Program-made: the position numbers and the translations under genes | Notes under the pieces: model-generated | Told to the model about the DNA's origin: nothing | What the model saw: the letters and a program-made list of their open reading frames with translations, nothing else | The model's database searches: none | Shown here: in pieces, positions 36,968-46,038 of the stretch | Layout of the letters: the number at the start of each line of letters is the position of its first letter | Position numbering within the stretch: position 1 is the first letter of the stretch | Assembly (NCBI RefSeq): GCF_003352465.1 | Contig: NZ_CP031153.1 | Coordinates: 3,214,987-3,278,986 of the forward strand | Source of the DNA: Kordia sp. SMS9 | GTDB lineage: Bacteria > Bacteroidota > Bacteroidia > Flavobacteriales > Flavobacteriaceae | DNA length: 64,000 nt | Direction: 5' to 3'

Positions 36968-37684
36968 GAGCGGATAGTATTATAATTACGATACATCGCA
37001 ATTTTAGTATTACTAAATAAATTTCTGCAAATACATATTATGTTGGGCTAGAAGTAGTATATAAAAGCCTATTCTTATTTTGAGGGATAACTTTTTCTTA
37101 TGAGTCCTAAAGTAAAAAAATAAAATTAAAATTTAATAAGATTAGGTATGTTTTTTTTAAAAAAACACTAAAAAACAGTGAATTAGGAGTTGTTTTACAT
37201 ACCTAAATCCACTTCTTCAAGAGTTTTTATGCTTTGGATTTACAATATATATACTATCATAATGATATAAGTAACATTTTTTTAATGCAGTTCTAAAAAA
37301 ATTATAGCTAAAAAGCACTAAACACTCTTCTTCTTTTACAATGTTACATGAATTGATTTTTAAGTATGTGATTCAGGTGAAAATCTACGAATAATAGCGA
37401 TATGCCTATAATTTGAAATGAGTAAAACAAGAAAAAGAACATAAACTTCTTAAAAACGAACATCAACCTCATCAAAACGAATATAAGCCTCTTAAAAACG
37501 AACACAATGCTAGAGATTCTCAGTTAACTTTGAATATTGTGATTCTGTAAAAGCCATTAAATGAGTGCTTTACAATATAAAAAGTGACACTAGTTGATGC
37601 TTTCAGAATCAATGGATTGGATATAAAGCTTTAAAAGAAAATAACCATAATTTAAATTAACCTATAAATTAATCTTTATTAACT
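36968..37684. promoter_or_regulatory. Divergent control region of locus B
   Basis: 717 bp without a gene. It holds inverted arms gattaggtatg (37140-37150) and catacctaaatc (37198-37209), which share the atttaggta half-site with the control region of locus A, and three 21-bp direct repeats (next entry). No TTTG/TAnnTTTG promoter is obvious; the remaining sequence is AT-rich with poly-A and poly-T runs. Confidence 0.45.
37445..37507. repeat. Three 21-bp direct repeats
   Basis: Units 37445-37465, 37466-37486 and 37487-37507 share the pattern (a/g)c(t/c)tc(t/a)t(a/c)aaaacgaa. A 21-bp period is two DNA helical turns, so the aacgaa core faces the same side each time. The block lies about 180 bp before the first gene of the locus B operon, a natural place for regulator binding. 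Confidence 0.6.
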
Positions 37685-39415
37685 ATGAAAACCAATAAAA
37701 ACAACTTACAAAATTTAAAATACATATTTGTCTTGCTTTTATGTATAATCTTCACTGAAGTCAACGCACAACCCGAATGTACTACTACCTCACAACCTGT
37801 AGCAAGTGTTGTACAAGCACAGTCTGTAGTAAATGCTAATCAAACAGGTAATTTTAATCTTATAAATGATGGTGTAGCTACTGCTGATGCAGGTGTATCT
37901 ATGAATAGCACTAATCATCATATAGTTTTAGACCTTGGTCAAGTTTACAGCCCAGACACAGAAATTACTTTAGATTTTTGGGGTAATGGAACACAAACAA
38001 GAACTGTGGTAAATTCAGAAACACCCACAGGTGTATATTTACCTAGTGGTGGTACAAATCCTGTTACTACTCCTGTCAATATTGTAGGATCAGGGCAGTA
38101 TATATATACTTTACAAAATGCCACACAGTACATACAAATTGATATGACAGTAAGAACCGGTGGACGAACAGAGTGGACAGAAGCAACCTTAACTTTGTCA
38201 TGCACAGAGTCTATTCAGCAACAGAATTTTCCAGGTACTGAATTAGGCTATGCCATTGTAGGAAATGTTGGTAATACATCTGATAGTGATGTAGGTTTTG
38301 GTCATTCCCTCTATACAGAACCTAATTATGCAGAACAAGGCTATGCTATTACACACTCAGCAGATGGTGAAACAAGATTATTTGCAGATGCAAGCCAAGC
38401 TATTAGTTTTGATCTTGGTTTAAATCAAGGTGTATTACGTTTTGACTCATACGGTTTGAGGGTTAAAGATCAATTTAAATTACATGCACATGACGCTAAG
38501 ATTACTGGTACACTAGAAGTAGATAACGTTAAGATTACTGGTGCAGTAGATAATGGAATAATATTTAGGGATCCTGCAGCACCTAGTTTTGAGGCAGGTA
38601 GAATAGGTACCCTTAATGGTAATACATTTTTTAGAATACCTGCTATTCCGGCTACTTATGCTACTCCAACACCATCCTTTTCAATTTATCCAAATGCAAA
38701 TAGTCCAATACCACTATTTCAAGTTAAACAATTAACCAATTTAGCAGGCGCAAATACTCAAGATATAAGTAATTATTATGCCTTTTTTAATAAAAATAAT
38801 TTAATTACAGCCAAAGGTATTTTAAACATTGACAGTTATTTACATGTTGGAGCATCAAGTGGCACAGGTATAGAAGCGAATCCAGCAGTACCTATTTTAA
38901 TAGATGGCGCAGTGGCTCATTTTGATGGAAGAGTCTATATCTCTGAAGATGATAATAAATATACAAATGATGATGATACTGAGAAAGGGTTAGACTCCAC
39001 TAATGAGGCTTATAATGACCACTTACTATGGGTAGAAAAAGGTATAGTAACAACCAATACAGCATATTTACAAGTACCACAATGGCATGATTATGTGTTT
39101 AATGAAGATTACAATCTCAACACCATAGAAGAGCTTAAAACCTTTATTAAAGAAAATGGTCATCTTCCTACAATGCCTTCTGAAGCTTCTATTTTAGAAA
39201 ATGGCTTTGATGCTGTGAATATGACAGGTCGTTTGGTAAAAACGGTTGAAGAACTTACCCTTCATACGATAGCTCAAGAAGAAGAAAATACTAAACAACT
39301 TCAAGAAATTAAAGTTTTAAAAGACGATTTAAAGACTCAAAAGCAATTGAGTAAAGAGTTACTCAAACGTTTAGAAGTTTTAGAGCGTATGATTAAAGAT
39401 TCATCAAAAAATTAA
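37685..39415 (+). CDS. Secreted fibre-like protein with coiled-coil tail (locus B, gene 1)
   Basis: 576 residues. Signal peptide (about 1-29, ending VNAQ), then a discoidin-like beta domain (about 35-177; NHHIVLDLGQVY, GQYIYTLQNATQYIQIDM). One copy of the repeat found in the 1648-residue protein of locus A follows (about 185-260; LGYAIVGNV, GFGHSLY, YAITHSADGETRLFA), then about 200 residues of beta-rich sequence. The tail YVFNEDYNLNTIEELKTFI..NGHLPTMPS leads into a heptad coiled coil (about 500-576). The layout is a short version of the locus A fibre, so it probably forms a trimeric extracellular stalk. Confidence 0.7.
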   Translation: MKTNKNNLQNLKYIFVLLLCIIFTEVNAQPECTTTSQPVASVVQAQSVVNANQTGNFNLINDGVATADAGVSMNSTNHHIVLDLGQVYSPDTEITLDFWGNGTQTRTVVNSETPTGVYLPSGGTNPVTTPVNIVGSGQYIYTLQNATQYIQIDMTVRTGGRTEWTEATLTLSCTESIQQQNFPGTELGYAIVGNVGNTSDSDVGFGHSLYTEPNYAEQGYAITHSADGETRLFADASQAISFDLGLNQGVLRFDSYGLRVKDQFKLHAHDAKITGTLEVDNVKITGAVDNGIIFRDPAAPSFEAGRIGTLNGNTFFRIPAIPATYATPTPSFSIYPNANSPIPLFQVKQLTNLAGANTQDISNYYAFFNKNNLITAKGILNIDSYLHVGASSGTGIEANPAVPILIDGAVAHFDGRVYISEDDNKYTNDDDTEKGLDSTNEAYNDHLLWVEKGIVTTNTAYLQVPQWHDYVFNEDYNLNTIEELKTFIKENGHLPTMPSEASILENGFDAVNMTGRLVKTVEELTLHTIAQEEENTKQLQEIKVLKDDLKTQKQLSKELLKRLEVLERMIKDSSKN

Positions 39416-39426
39416 AAAGCATTAGT

Positions 39427-41796
39427 ATGTTAATAAGAAAAAAATTAAAACGGACAACCGTAGTATTCATAATGTGCTTAGTTTTCTTTGTTGGTAACAC
39501 GTATGCGCAAACAAGTAGTTATACACCACCAAGATGTAAAGTTAATAATCCAAATGGATCTATGAGTAATCAAGACTGCACTGAAGGTTACGAAGGTATA
39601 GCTAATCCTGAGACGTATGATATCGTATGGCAAAAAGATGGTTCTGTAATTGTGAACAATGATGTCACCTTTATATCTGGTATAAAAATTTATAAATCAA
39701 ATAAACTAACTTTCCCTATTTACGAAAGCGATATGCTTTTAGTATCGCCAGAGGATTTTCATAATCCAGCTAGTGAGATCATAGGATGGGAATATGAAGA
39801 AGACTATGTAAATGATGGGGTTTTGAAAAAATATCCTATTTATGGAGAAGACACTGCATTTAATGCCTATAAAGAGGGTTTGGGTATTATAAGTAAAGAC
39901 CTTACAGAATCGGGTATAACAAAAGTAGAGATGTTTAGAAGGTCAAACTTTATAGAAACAAATGCCTCAAACAATCCTAGTGGAGATTTTATGTTCAATC
40001 TTGAAGATAATGAGAAAGCTTTTGCTGATTTACTCTATGGATCTACAACAAATAATAATGTTAATGCCTTTACTTTACATCAAGTTCCTTTTGATGCGTA
40101 TGGATATTATAGTCATGGATTTAGCGGTTCTCAAACTTTTATAGAAAGTACAAACTTTTCAGCAAATTGGAATAAACCGAAAAGCGCAACCTGGGCAGAC
40201 ACCATTGAAGATGTCATTATTGTTGCCTCCGTCATTGTTACGGCTGGTGCTGCACTAGAAATTGAACTTCCTGCTATGGGACTATCAACTAGTTTATTTT
40301 CAACAGATTCTTATGCAATTAATCAAGGATTAAAATATTCAACAGAATTTTTTGAAAATAGAGGCACATCTTTATGGAGATTACGACTAAGCAACCGATT
40401 AATATTGGGTACTAGAAGGTCTTCAATGATTAAAGGATTAAGTGTGCTTGGTGCATTTACGGCAGCAGATGCTGCATATAGTTCAAATACAAGTTTTAAT
40501 ACTTTCAATGCTAAAAATATTGAGCTAAAAGATGTAAATAGTATAGTATTACCGCAAGAAACGTCCTTACCACCGGGTGCTTCCGATGAAGAAAAGGCTT
40601 TGCAAAAAGTTTATAATAACTTTAGAAATTACAGTAAGAATTGCCCGCCAAATTTAAATCTTCCCGGAGATAGAAAATGTCACAACTACACAATGGAGCC
40701 TACGGTTGTAAAAATGAAAGCAAATAATGCGCATATAGAGGCACTTAGTTTGCCAGGTGCGAGTAGAGACATCATTAGACCTTATCAACTTTTTAAAGAA
40801 AATATGTGGTACTATTCTGGACCAGGTGAATTGCAAGATCAGTATTTAATTCCTCATAACGGAACAGATCAAGTTTCTCAAAAAACTATTTTAGAGGTTG
40901 TAAATTCAGTTGATGCAGGGACGCTTTTACGGACTGTATTTGAGGGCGATGGCGATTTTGATTTAGTCATAGAAGCCAGTGAGATAGACAAAGAAGCATC
41001 TTTTTTTGTGTACTCACATGGACAACCTAATTTTGGAAATCAAAAAATTATATCACATAAACTAGGAAGAGTAGGGATACACACTGCTACAAATAAGTAT
41101 TTAGACCTTTATAAATGTTATGTATTAGGTGAGCTAAATCAAAATACTGTAAATGTTACACTGTCCTCTAATGGTTCAACCCCATTATACCTAACAGGCG
41201 ATAATATTGTCATAAAAAACTACGCTGAAACCGATTTGCTTTTTGTTGGACCAAATACAGAAAACTTTTTTACTTCTATTCCTTTAGTCTATGAAGATGC
41301 TAATGGTAACCCAGTAACAACCAACAAACCTGAAACACATGTAGTAGTAAGTGGTGCAGTAGCCATACTAGATGAAGATGTAGTAGACAGTGATGCTGAG
41401 ATTAATGGAACAGAAAAATTTGGGTTATATGTAGGCAAAGTAGGTGACGCAGAAAGCGGTATTCTAGCAAATAATGTTGCGTTGTTAAATACGTATGTAT
41501 TGCCAGATTTTGTGTTTGAGGAAGACTATAGCCTAATGTCACTATTTGAACTTGAAGAATATGTAAAACACAACAAACATTTGCCAAATATACTCAGCCA
41601 AGAAGACTATAAAAAACAAGGCTTTTACAGTGTGCAAAAAATGATGTATGGGCAATTACAAAACCTAGAGGAGCTGTATTTACATGCCATAGACCAAGAA
41701 GAAAGTTTAAACGCTTTAGACACTAAAACTAAAGATTTGAAGCTTGAACTTCAGAATATAGAAAACAAATTACAACAACTTGAAAAACACAACTAA
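39427..41796 (+). CDS. Secreted protein with hydrophobic central segment and coiled-coil tail (locus B, gene 2)
   Basis: 789 residues, unrecognised as a named family. Signal peptide (about 1-28, ending TYAQ). Residues about 30-250 form no domain I know. A central stretch (about 258-360) is rich in Ala/Ile/Val helices (DVIIVASVIVTAGAALEIEL; GLSVLGAFTAADAAYSS) that resemble the membrane-active or pre-toxin segments of secreted bacterial toxins; this is a resemblance only. The end repeats the tail DFVFEEDYSLMSLFELEEYV..NKHLPNILS plus coiled coil. It lies 11 bp after gene 1 in the same operon. Confidence 0.6.
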   Translation: MLIRKKLKRTTVVFIMCLVFFVGNTYAQTSSYTPPRCKVNNPNGSMSNQDCTEGYEGIANPETYDIVWQKDGSVIVNNDVTFISGIKIYKSNKLTFPIYESDMLLVSPEDFHNPASEIIGWEYEEDYVNDGVLKKYPIYGEDTAFNAYKEGLGIISKDLTESGITKVEMFRRSNFIETNASNNPSGDFMFNLEDNEKAFADLLYGSTTNNNVNAFTLHQVPFDAYGYYSHGFSGSQTFIESTNFSANWNKPKSATWADTIEDVIIVASVIVTAGAALEIELPAMGLSTSLFSTDSYAINQGLKYSTEFFENRGTSLWRLRLSNRLILGTRRSSMIKGLSVLGAFTAADAAYSSNTSFNTFNAKNIELKDVNSIVLPQETSLPPGASDEEKALQKVYNNFRNYSKNCPPNLNLPGDRKCHNYTMEPTVVKMKANNAHIEALSLPGASRDIIRPYQLFKENMWYYSGPGELQDQYLIPHNGTDQVSQKTILEVVNSVDAGTLLRTVFEGDGDFDLVIEASEIDKEASFFVYSHGQPNFGNQKIISHKLGRVGIHTATNKYLDLYKCYVLGELNQNTVNVTLSSNGSTPLYLTGDNIVIKNYAETDLLFVGPNTENFFTSIPLVYEDANGNPVTTNKPETHVVVSGAVAILDEDVVDSDAEINGTEKFGLYVGKVGDAESGILANNVALLNTYVLPDFVFEEDYSLMSLFELEEYVKHNKHLPNILSQEDYKKQGFYSVQKMMYGQLQNLEELYLHAIDQEESLNALDTKTKDLKLELQNIENKLQQLEKHN

Positions 41797-41797
41797 C

Positions 41798-42454
41798 ATG
41801 AAATATCAATTTTTATACCTCAGCATAATTTGCAGCATACTTACACTAAGTCTAAATGCACAAAATAATTGTACCGAAGATCATCATGGAGCCTTAGAAG
41901 TAGGTTATCCTATAAGTACTGATCTACCTGAAAATACAGTATTAGGAGTCAATGGTAGAGTGTTTATTTACAACGGAACAGAACCTATAAATACAGTAAC
42001 CTTTAGAGAAGATATAGTCAAAGAATTTGCACTCATAGTTGCGGGAAGTCAAACGCAAACAACAGATGGTCAAGGAAATACTGTTACACAAGAAAACGGT
42101 GGTGGCATCGTAGCCATAGACTTAGGTATTGGTGCATCAAATTTATATATGAATTTGCCTGACTACGTCTTTGATGAAGATTATACCATGAATTCTCTAG
42201 GAGATATCCAAGCTTATGTGCAAAAGCATAAACACCTACCAGATGTAATAGGGCAAAAAGAGTTAGATGAGCAAGGCTACTTTTTAGTAGATAGAATGCT
42301 CTTTGCTCAACTTAAAAATTTGGAAGAATTAGTACTTCATACCATACAACAAGAAAAGAAAATAAAAGCGCAGGAAGAAGAAAATAAACGTCTTCGTAAG
42401 TGGGCAGAAGAGTTGGGGAAGCGTTTAGAAGCATTAGAAGAATCTAAGGAATAA
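41798..42454 (+). CDS. Small secreted coiled-coil tail protein (locus B, gene 3)
   Basis: 218 residues from ATG 41798, one base after the stop of gene 2; a TTG at 41780 would extend into the previous gene and spoil the signal peptide (YQFLYLSIICSILTLSLNAQ). A short beta segment (about 22-110) is followed by the shared tail DYVFDEDYTMNSLGDIQAYV..HKHLPDVIG and a long coiled coil (about 165-218). With genes 1 and 2 it makes three consecutive products ending in the same assembly tail, which may form mixed trimers or bundles. Confidence 0.7.
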   Translation: MKYQFLYLSIICSILTLSLNAQNNCTEDHHGALEVGYPISTDLPENTVLGVNGRVFIYNGTEPINTVTFREDIVKEFALIVAGSQTQTTDGQGNTVTQENGGGIVAIDLGIGASNLYMNLPDYVFDEDYTMNSLGDIQAYVQKHKHLPDVIGQKELDEQGYFLVDRMLFAQLKNLEELVLHTIQQEKKIKAQEEENKRLRKWAEELGKRLEALEESKE

Positions 42455-42464
42455 ATCGTTAATT

Positions 42465-45400
42465 ATGAAATTATTAATCACTTTATGTATTTTGATTTTC
42501 TCTATCTCAAAAGTTAATTGTCAAGAATTCCCCCATAAAATAGGGTCTACTCAAGATACAAAAAATATAAATAGTCAAGACGGATATTCTTATCAGGATT
42601 TAAAGCGATCTACAGTGTTTTTTTACCCGTTTGAAGAAATAGTTGAAATGCCTAGTTTGACGTGTTCAGCAACATTTGTAAATACAACTGATCAAGAAAG
42701 TAATAAAATATATTTATTAACAACTACAAGTTGTGTTTCGCAGCATGCTGAAGGTAGTATAGGTACTGGGTACATTTCTTTTGATTTTGAAATGTCCGAA
42801 GGCAATAGGAAAGGTAATTCAAATGAAGATGCATTTATTAGTACTCTCCATAAGGTAGATTTTAGAGTACTTGTAAAAGATCAATCTATATCGCTTATTG
42901 AATTAGTCATATTTGATAATAAAATACTTGATTATGCATACACAGCAGGGTGGAATAATACTTTAGATAATATTACATATAGTAATATAAGTCATCCCAA
43001 TGGTGATCATAAAAAGCTATACTTTAATCCAGAAAATATAAGTTTTGATTTTTATAATATAATGGATGAACAATTTAATGAATTTTATGGGATTGCATAC
43101 ACAAATCAAGATTATGAGATCTCATTTGATCAACAAGATTGGAATGGTAATTTAACAAAACTTTATACTGGTTCGGACGGTTCTGGACATTTTGACAAAG
43201 AACAATCTTTAAGGGCAATAACTTCTAATCCTATAAGATTTGATCATATCTCTAATGCGTTTTATGATGTATACGAGTCATCTGGAATAATTAAAAATGG
43301 CTTAAAGAAATTTTTAGATGAAAACAACACATGGCTTAATAAAGTACCTGGGGGTTATTACAGGCATAGATTAAGTATAAATAATACATCAAATTTTCAA
43401 TTAACACTTCAGCCAAATAATAAAGAAATAACAAATGTTAATATTGATGAAGCCTATTTATTTGATAGTTTCATTGAAAATAATATAAAGGTAGTAAACC
43501 CTTCTTTCTTGTACAGAAATCTTGATAATATTGATAATATACTAAGTATCAACCTAGGTAAATATCCTTGGATGGACATTCAGGGTATAAATGTTCATGA
43601 ATTAAACAATACAAAACTAACACTTAATGTCTACTATTTAGATAGAGATCGTACAACAGGCGTCATTGAACAAAGATTAATTTATGGTGTTATCGTTGAC
43701 AATACAACAGACGATATTTTACTAAATGGGGCTGTTCATCCTGAATATAATTTTAAAGGAAAAGGGTACAAATGTAATGATATCCCACTAGGTATAGATC
43801 AGGACTGTAACAGGTTGTTAGTGTATGAACAACAACAACAACAAGGGGACAGTGATAATTATAAATCTGAATACCTTAAAGCTGTTGTAGATACTGCTCT
43901 CGATTTCGATAAAATCAGCATGATTTCTGAGATATTTATACCAATAAAGGTAAGTCTTAAAAACATCGGTTCTAGTCCTGCTGTTATAAATGCTGTTAGT
44001 TATCCTGGAGATGTACCTAAAAATGCATTACAACTTTTTAAACCACAAGAGGTGCTAGATAAGTTTCAGTCGATTTCTTATCCTCCTTCAAGACTGAATA
44101 GTGCATCTTTAAATATAGCTTCAATAAAAGTTTCTCAAGATGGAATATATAGATCGCCTTTAGGTGATGATCCTAATCTTGCTGGTGAAGATTACAATAA
44201 AACAATTTCAACAAGTGATAACGGTGGGTTTTTAAATTTAGTGAACAGAAATTTTTTGATTGGTCCTATCGAACTAAGCCCAAGCGAAGAAGAAAGTGAA
44301 AAATCTACATTTAAAATTAAACTAAATCTTGACAATCCTAATAATAAAGTTTTCTCATATAGTGTATGGATTGATTATTTTAAAGATTATGCAAATAATG
44401 GATTTGATTTTATTCCTGATGGTGATGGTAGTTCAGTAGTGGATAATTTAGAACTATTAAAGTCTGATACGAATATAACAGGAAATACTGTTGAGTTTGA
44501 AGTAGATCTCCCTGCGTTCAATAATATATTTTTAGAAAACGGAATTTTTGGTGAAAAAAGAATGCGTATTTCAATAAAAGAAGGAAATACTGCTCCTAAT
44601 ACAAGAGATAAAGACGGGAATGGTGAAGTAGAAGATTACCTCATAAAATTCATGGTTCCTTTAGAGGTGATAAGGGAAAGAGAGCAATTAAGAGAGCAAG
44701 CCAAAATATGGCATAACCAAGGAAACACTGCACAAGACCCAGCAAACCCAAATGCAGACCCTGCACAAACACCTTTGCACGACAGTACCAATATACTGTT
44801 TACATACGGAACATTTGGTGGTACATGTGAAGATAATCTTACTTGCTCCAATATCTATATTGATGAGGAAAATGCTATGGAAGAAAATAATGGGCAGTGC
44901 TATGACCTGACTGGACAAAACATTATTTATCTAGACAACACAAACCTAGTAATAAACACAAATTCTTTTTCAGATAGAACAATAAGTATATTCTATAAAG
45001 AAGACTCTTCCTTACCTGTGGAGAATAGACGAGAAATTCTGTATCAATCAGGCAATCCAGATGGAGACGGAGATGACTTTATCATAATAGCTTTAGAAGA
45101 CGACATTCCAGTAGTGCATGCCAGAATAAATAACAATGTCATTGATATGACAAAAGAAATAATAGATAAACCTGAAAGCACGGACGAATGGTTATGGAAG
45201 CATGCATCTTTAGTTTTAAAAGCGGGACTTCTAGAATTATATTATAATGGAAATAAAATTTCAGAACGCAATACAACAACAACAGTTGTACAACACAATG
45301 GAATTGCTACTATTGGAGGAAGTGACAATATTATAAACAGTCCTCAATACGAAAAAAATTTCTCAACAGATCGTCAAAATGTATATACAAATTACACAGG

Positions 45401-45842
45401 ATTTGTAGATAATATTACAATTCATGACACCGCATTGAACGATAATGATGTAGCTGTACTCTCGGTACACAATACACAAGTCGTTTCTGTAAATAACACA
45501 AACACGACCCAAAATAATAGTTCAAGGGCAATAAATTCATCAAAAAATAACGATGATGTTACTATTGATGAACAAGTAGATACGCCTTCCGACTTCTCTA
45601 TCTTTCCAAATCCAGCTTCTAGCAAACTCAATATCTTGGTAGAAGTAAAACGCGAGGGACCACTACAAATTGATATATATGATATCAATGCACGCCATGT
45701 TTATACAATGAGTGAGCCTAGTATTGGGGTTGGACATCAATACATTAGGTTAGTAAACTTAAACCTTAGTGATGGGAATTACATTTTAAAAGTAAAAGCT
45801 GGAGATGTAAATCGTACTGAACAAATTATTATTAAAAGATAA
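42465..45842 (+). CDS. T9SS-sorted protein with inactivated trypsin-like domain, GEVED-like and LamG-like regions (locus B, gene 4)
   Basis: 1125 residues: signal peptide (about 1-19), trypsin-like domain (about 40-275), beta-rich middle (about 280-560), GEVED-like domain (about 580-735, ending NGEVEDYLIKF), LamG-like lectin region (about 810-1005) and type A T9SS sorting domain (about 1045-1125). The first domain follows lysyl-endopeptidase-like S1 enzymes closely: IYLLTTTSCVS, YTAGWNN and ISHPNGDHKKLYF fit FLTANHCV, YAGWD and HHPSGD-KK. The catalytic His reads Ser, the Asp position (SISLIEL) reads Ser, and the Ser in the GSSGSP-like GSDGSGHF reads Asp. The domain must be inactive as a protease and probably binds protein or peptide. 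Confidence 0.72.
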   Translation: MKLLITLCILIFSISKVNCQEFPHKIGSTQDTKNINSQDGYSYQDLKRSTVFFYPFEEIVEMPSLTCSATFVNTTDQESNKIYLLTTTSCVSQHAEGSIGTGYISFDFEMSEGNRKGNSNEDAFISTLHKVDFRVLVKDQSISLIELVIFDNKILDYAYTAGWNNTLDNITYSNISHPNGDHKKLYFNPENISFDFYNIMDEQFNEFYGIAYTNQDYEISFDQQDWNGNLTKLYTGSDGSGHFDKEQSLRAITSNPIRFDHISNAFYDVYESSGIIKNGLKKFLDENNTWLNKVPGGYYRHRLSINNTSNFQLTLQPNNKEITNVNIDEAYLFDSFIENNIKVVNPSFLYRNLDNIDNILSINLGKYPWMDIQGINVHELNNTKLTLNVYYLDRDRTTGVIEQRLIYGVIVDNTTDDILLNGAVHPEYNFKGKGYKCNDIPLGIDQDCNRLLVYEQQQQQGDSDNYKSEYLKAVVDTALDFDKISMISEIFIPIKVSLKNIGSSPAVINAVSYPGDVPKNALQLFKPQEVLDKFQSISYPPSRLNSASLNIASIKVSQDGIYRSPLGDDPNLAGEDYNKTISTSDNGGFLNLVNRNFLIGPIELSPSEEESEKSTFKIKLNLDNPNNKVFSYSVWIDYFKDYANNGFDFIPDGDGSSVVDNLELLKSDTNITGNTVEFEVDLPAFNNIFLENGIFGEKRMRISIKEGNTAPNTRDKDGNGEVEDYLIKFMVPLEVIREREQLREQAKIWHNQGNTAQDPANPNADPAQTPLHDSTNILFTYGTFGGTCEDNLTCSNIYIDEENAMEENNGQCYDLTGQNIIYLDNTNLVINTNSFSDRTISIFYKEDSSLPVENRREILYQSGNPDGDGDDFIIIALEDDIPVVHARINNNVIDMTKEIIDKPESTDEWLWKHASLVLKAGLLELYYNGNKISERNTTTTVVQHNGIATIGGSDNIINSPQYEKNFSTDRQNVYTNYTGFVDNITIHDTALNDNDVAVLSVHNTQVVSVNNTNTTQNNSSRAINSSKNNDDVTIDEQVDTPSDFSIFPNPASSKLNILVEVKREGPLQIDIYDINARHVYTMSEPSIGVGHQYIRLVNLNLSDGNYILKVKAGDVNRTEQIIIKR

Positions 45843-45857
45843 TTATATAAGTTTTTT
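45758..45857 (+). repeat. Near-identical 3' end shared with the next gene (copy 1)
   Basis: The last 80 or so coding bases and the first 15 bases after the stop are nearly the same as 50761-50858, whereas the bodies of the two genes differ widely. The identity runs through the stop codon into taattat(a/g)taagttttt. This marks a recent duplication or gene conversion of the sorting-domain end. Confidence 0.75.
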
Positions 45858-45953
45858 AATGAGCATTGAAACTAGTGATAATTGAGGTTATCTAAATTTG
45901 GTTCATCCCAACTATATTGATAATGTCATCGCTAGTAACCACAATGCTCATTA
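45857..45953. repeat. Long imperfect inverted repeat
   Basis: Perfect outer arms taatgagcattg (45857-45868) and caatgctcatta (45942-45953), then a second pairing block actagtgat / atcgctagt further in. The element fills half of the 196-bp gap between the two large T9SS genes and could form a stem of about 97 nt. It may be a MITE-like insertion or a transcription attenuator. Confidence 0.55.
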
Positions 45954-46038
45954 CAAAACAAGCCAATTAAAACTATATATCCTACACCTAATATCAATAA
46001 ACGTATTGGTATTTGGATAAATCATAAAAAAGAACATT

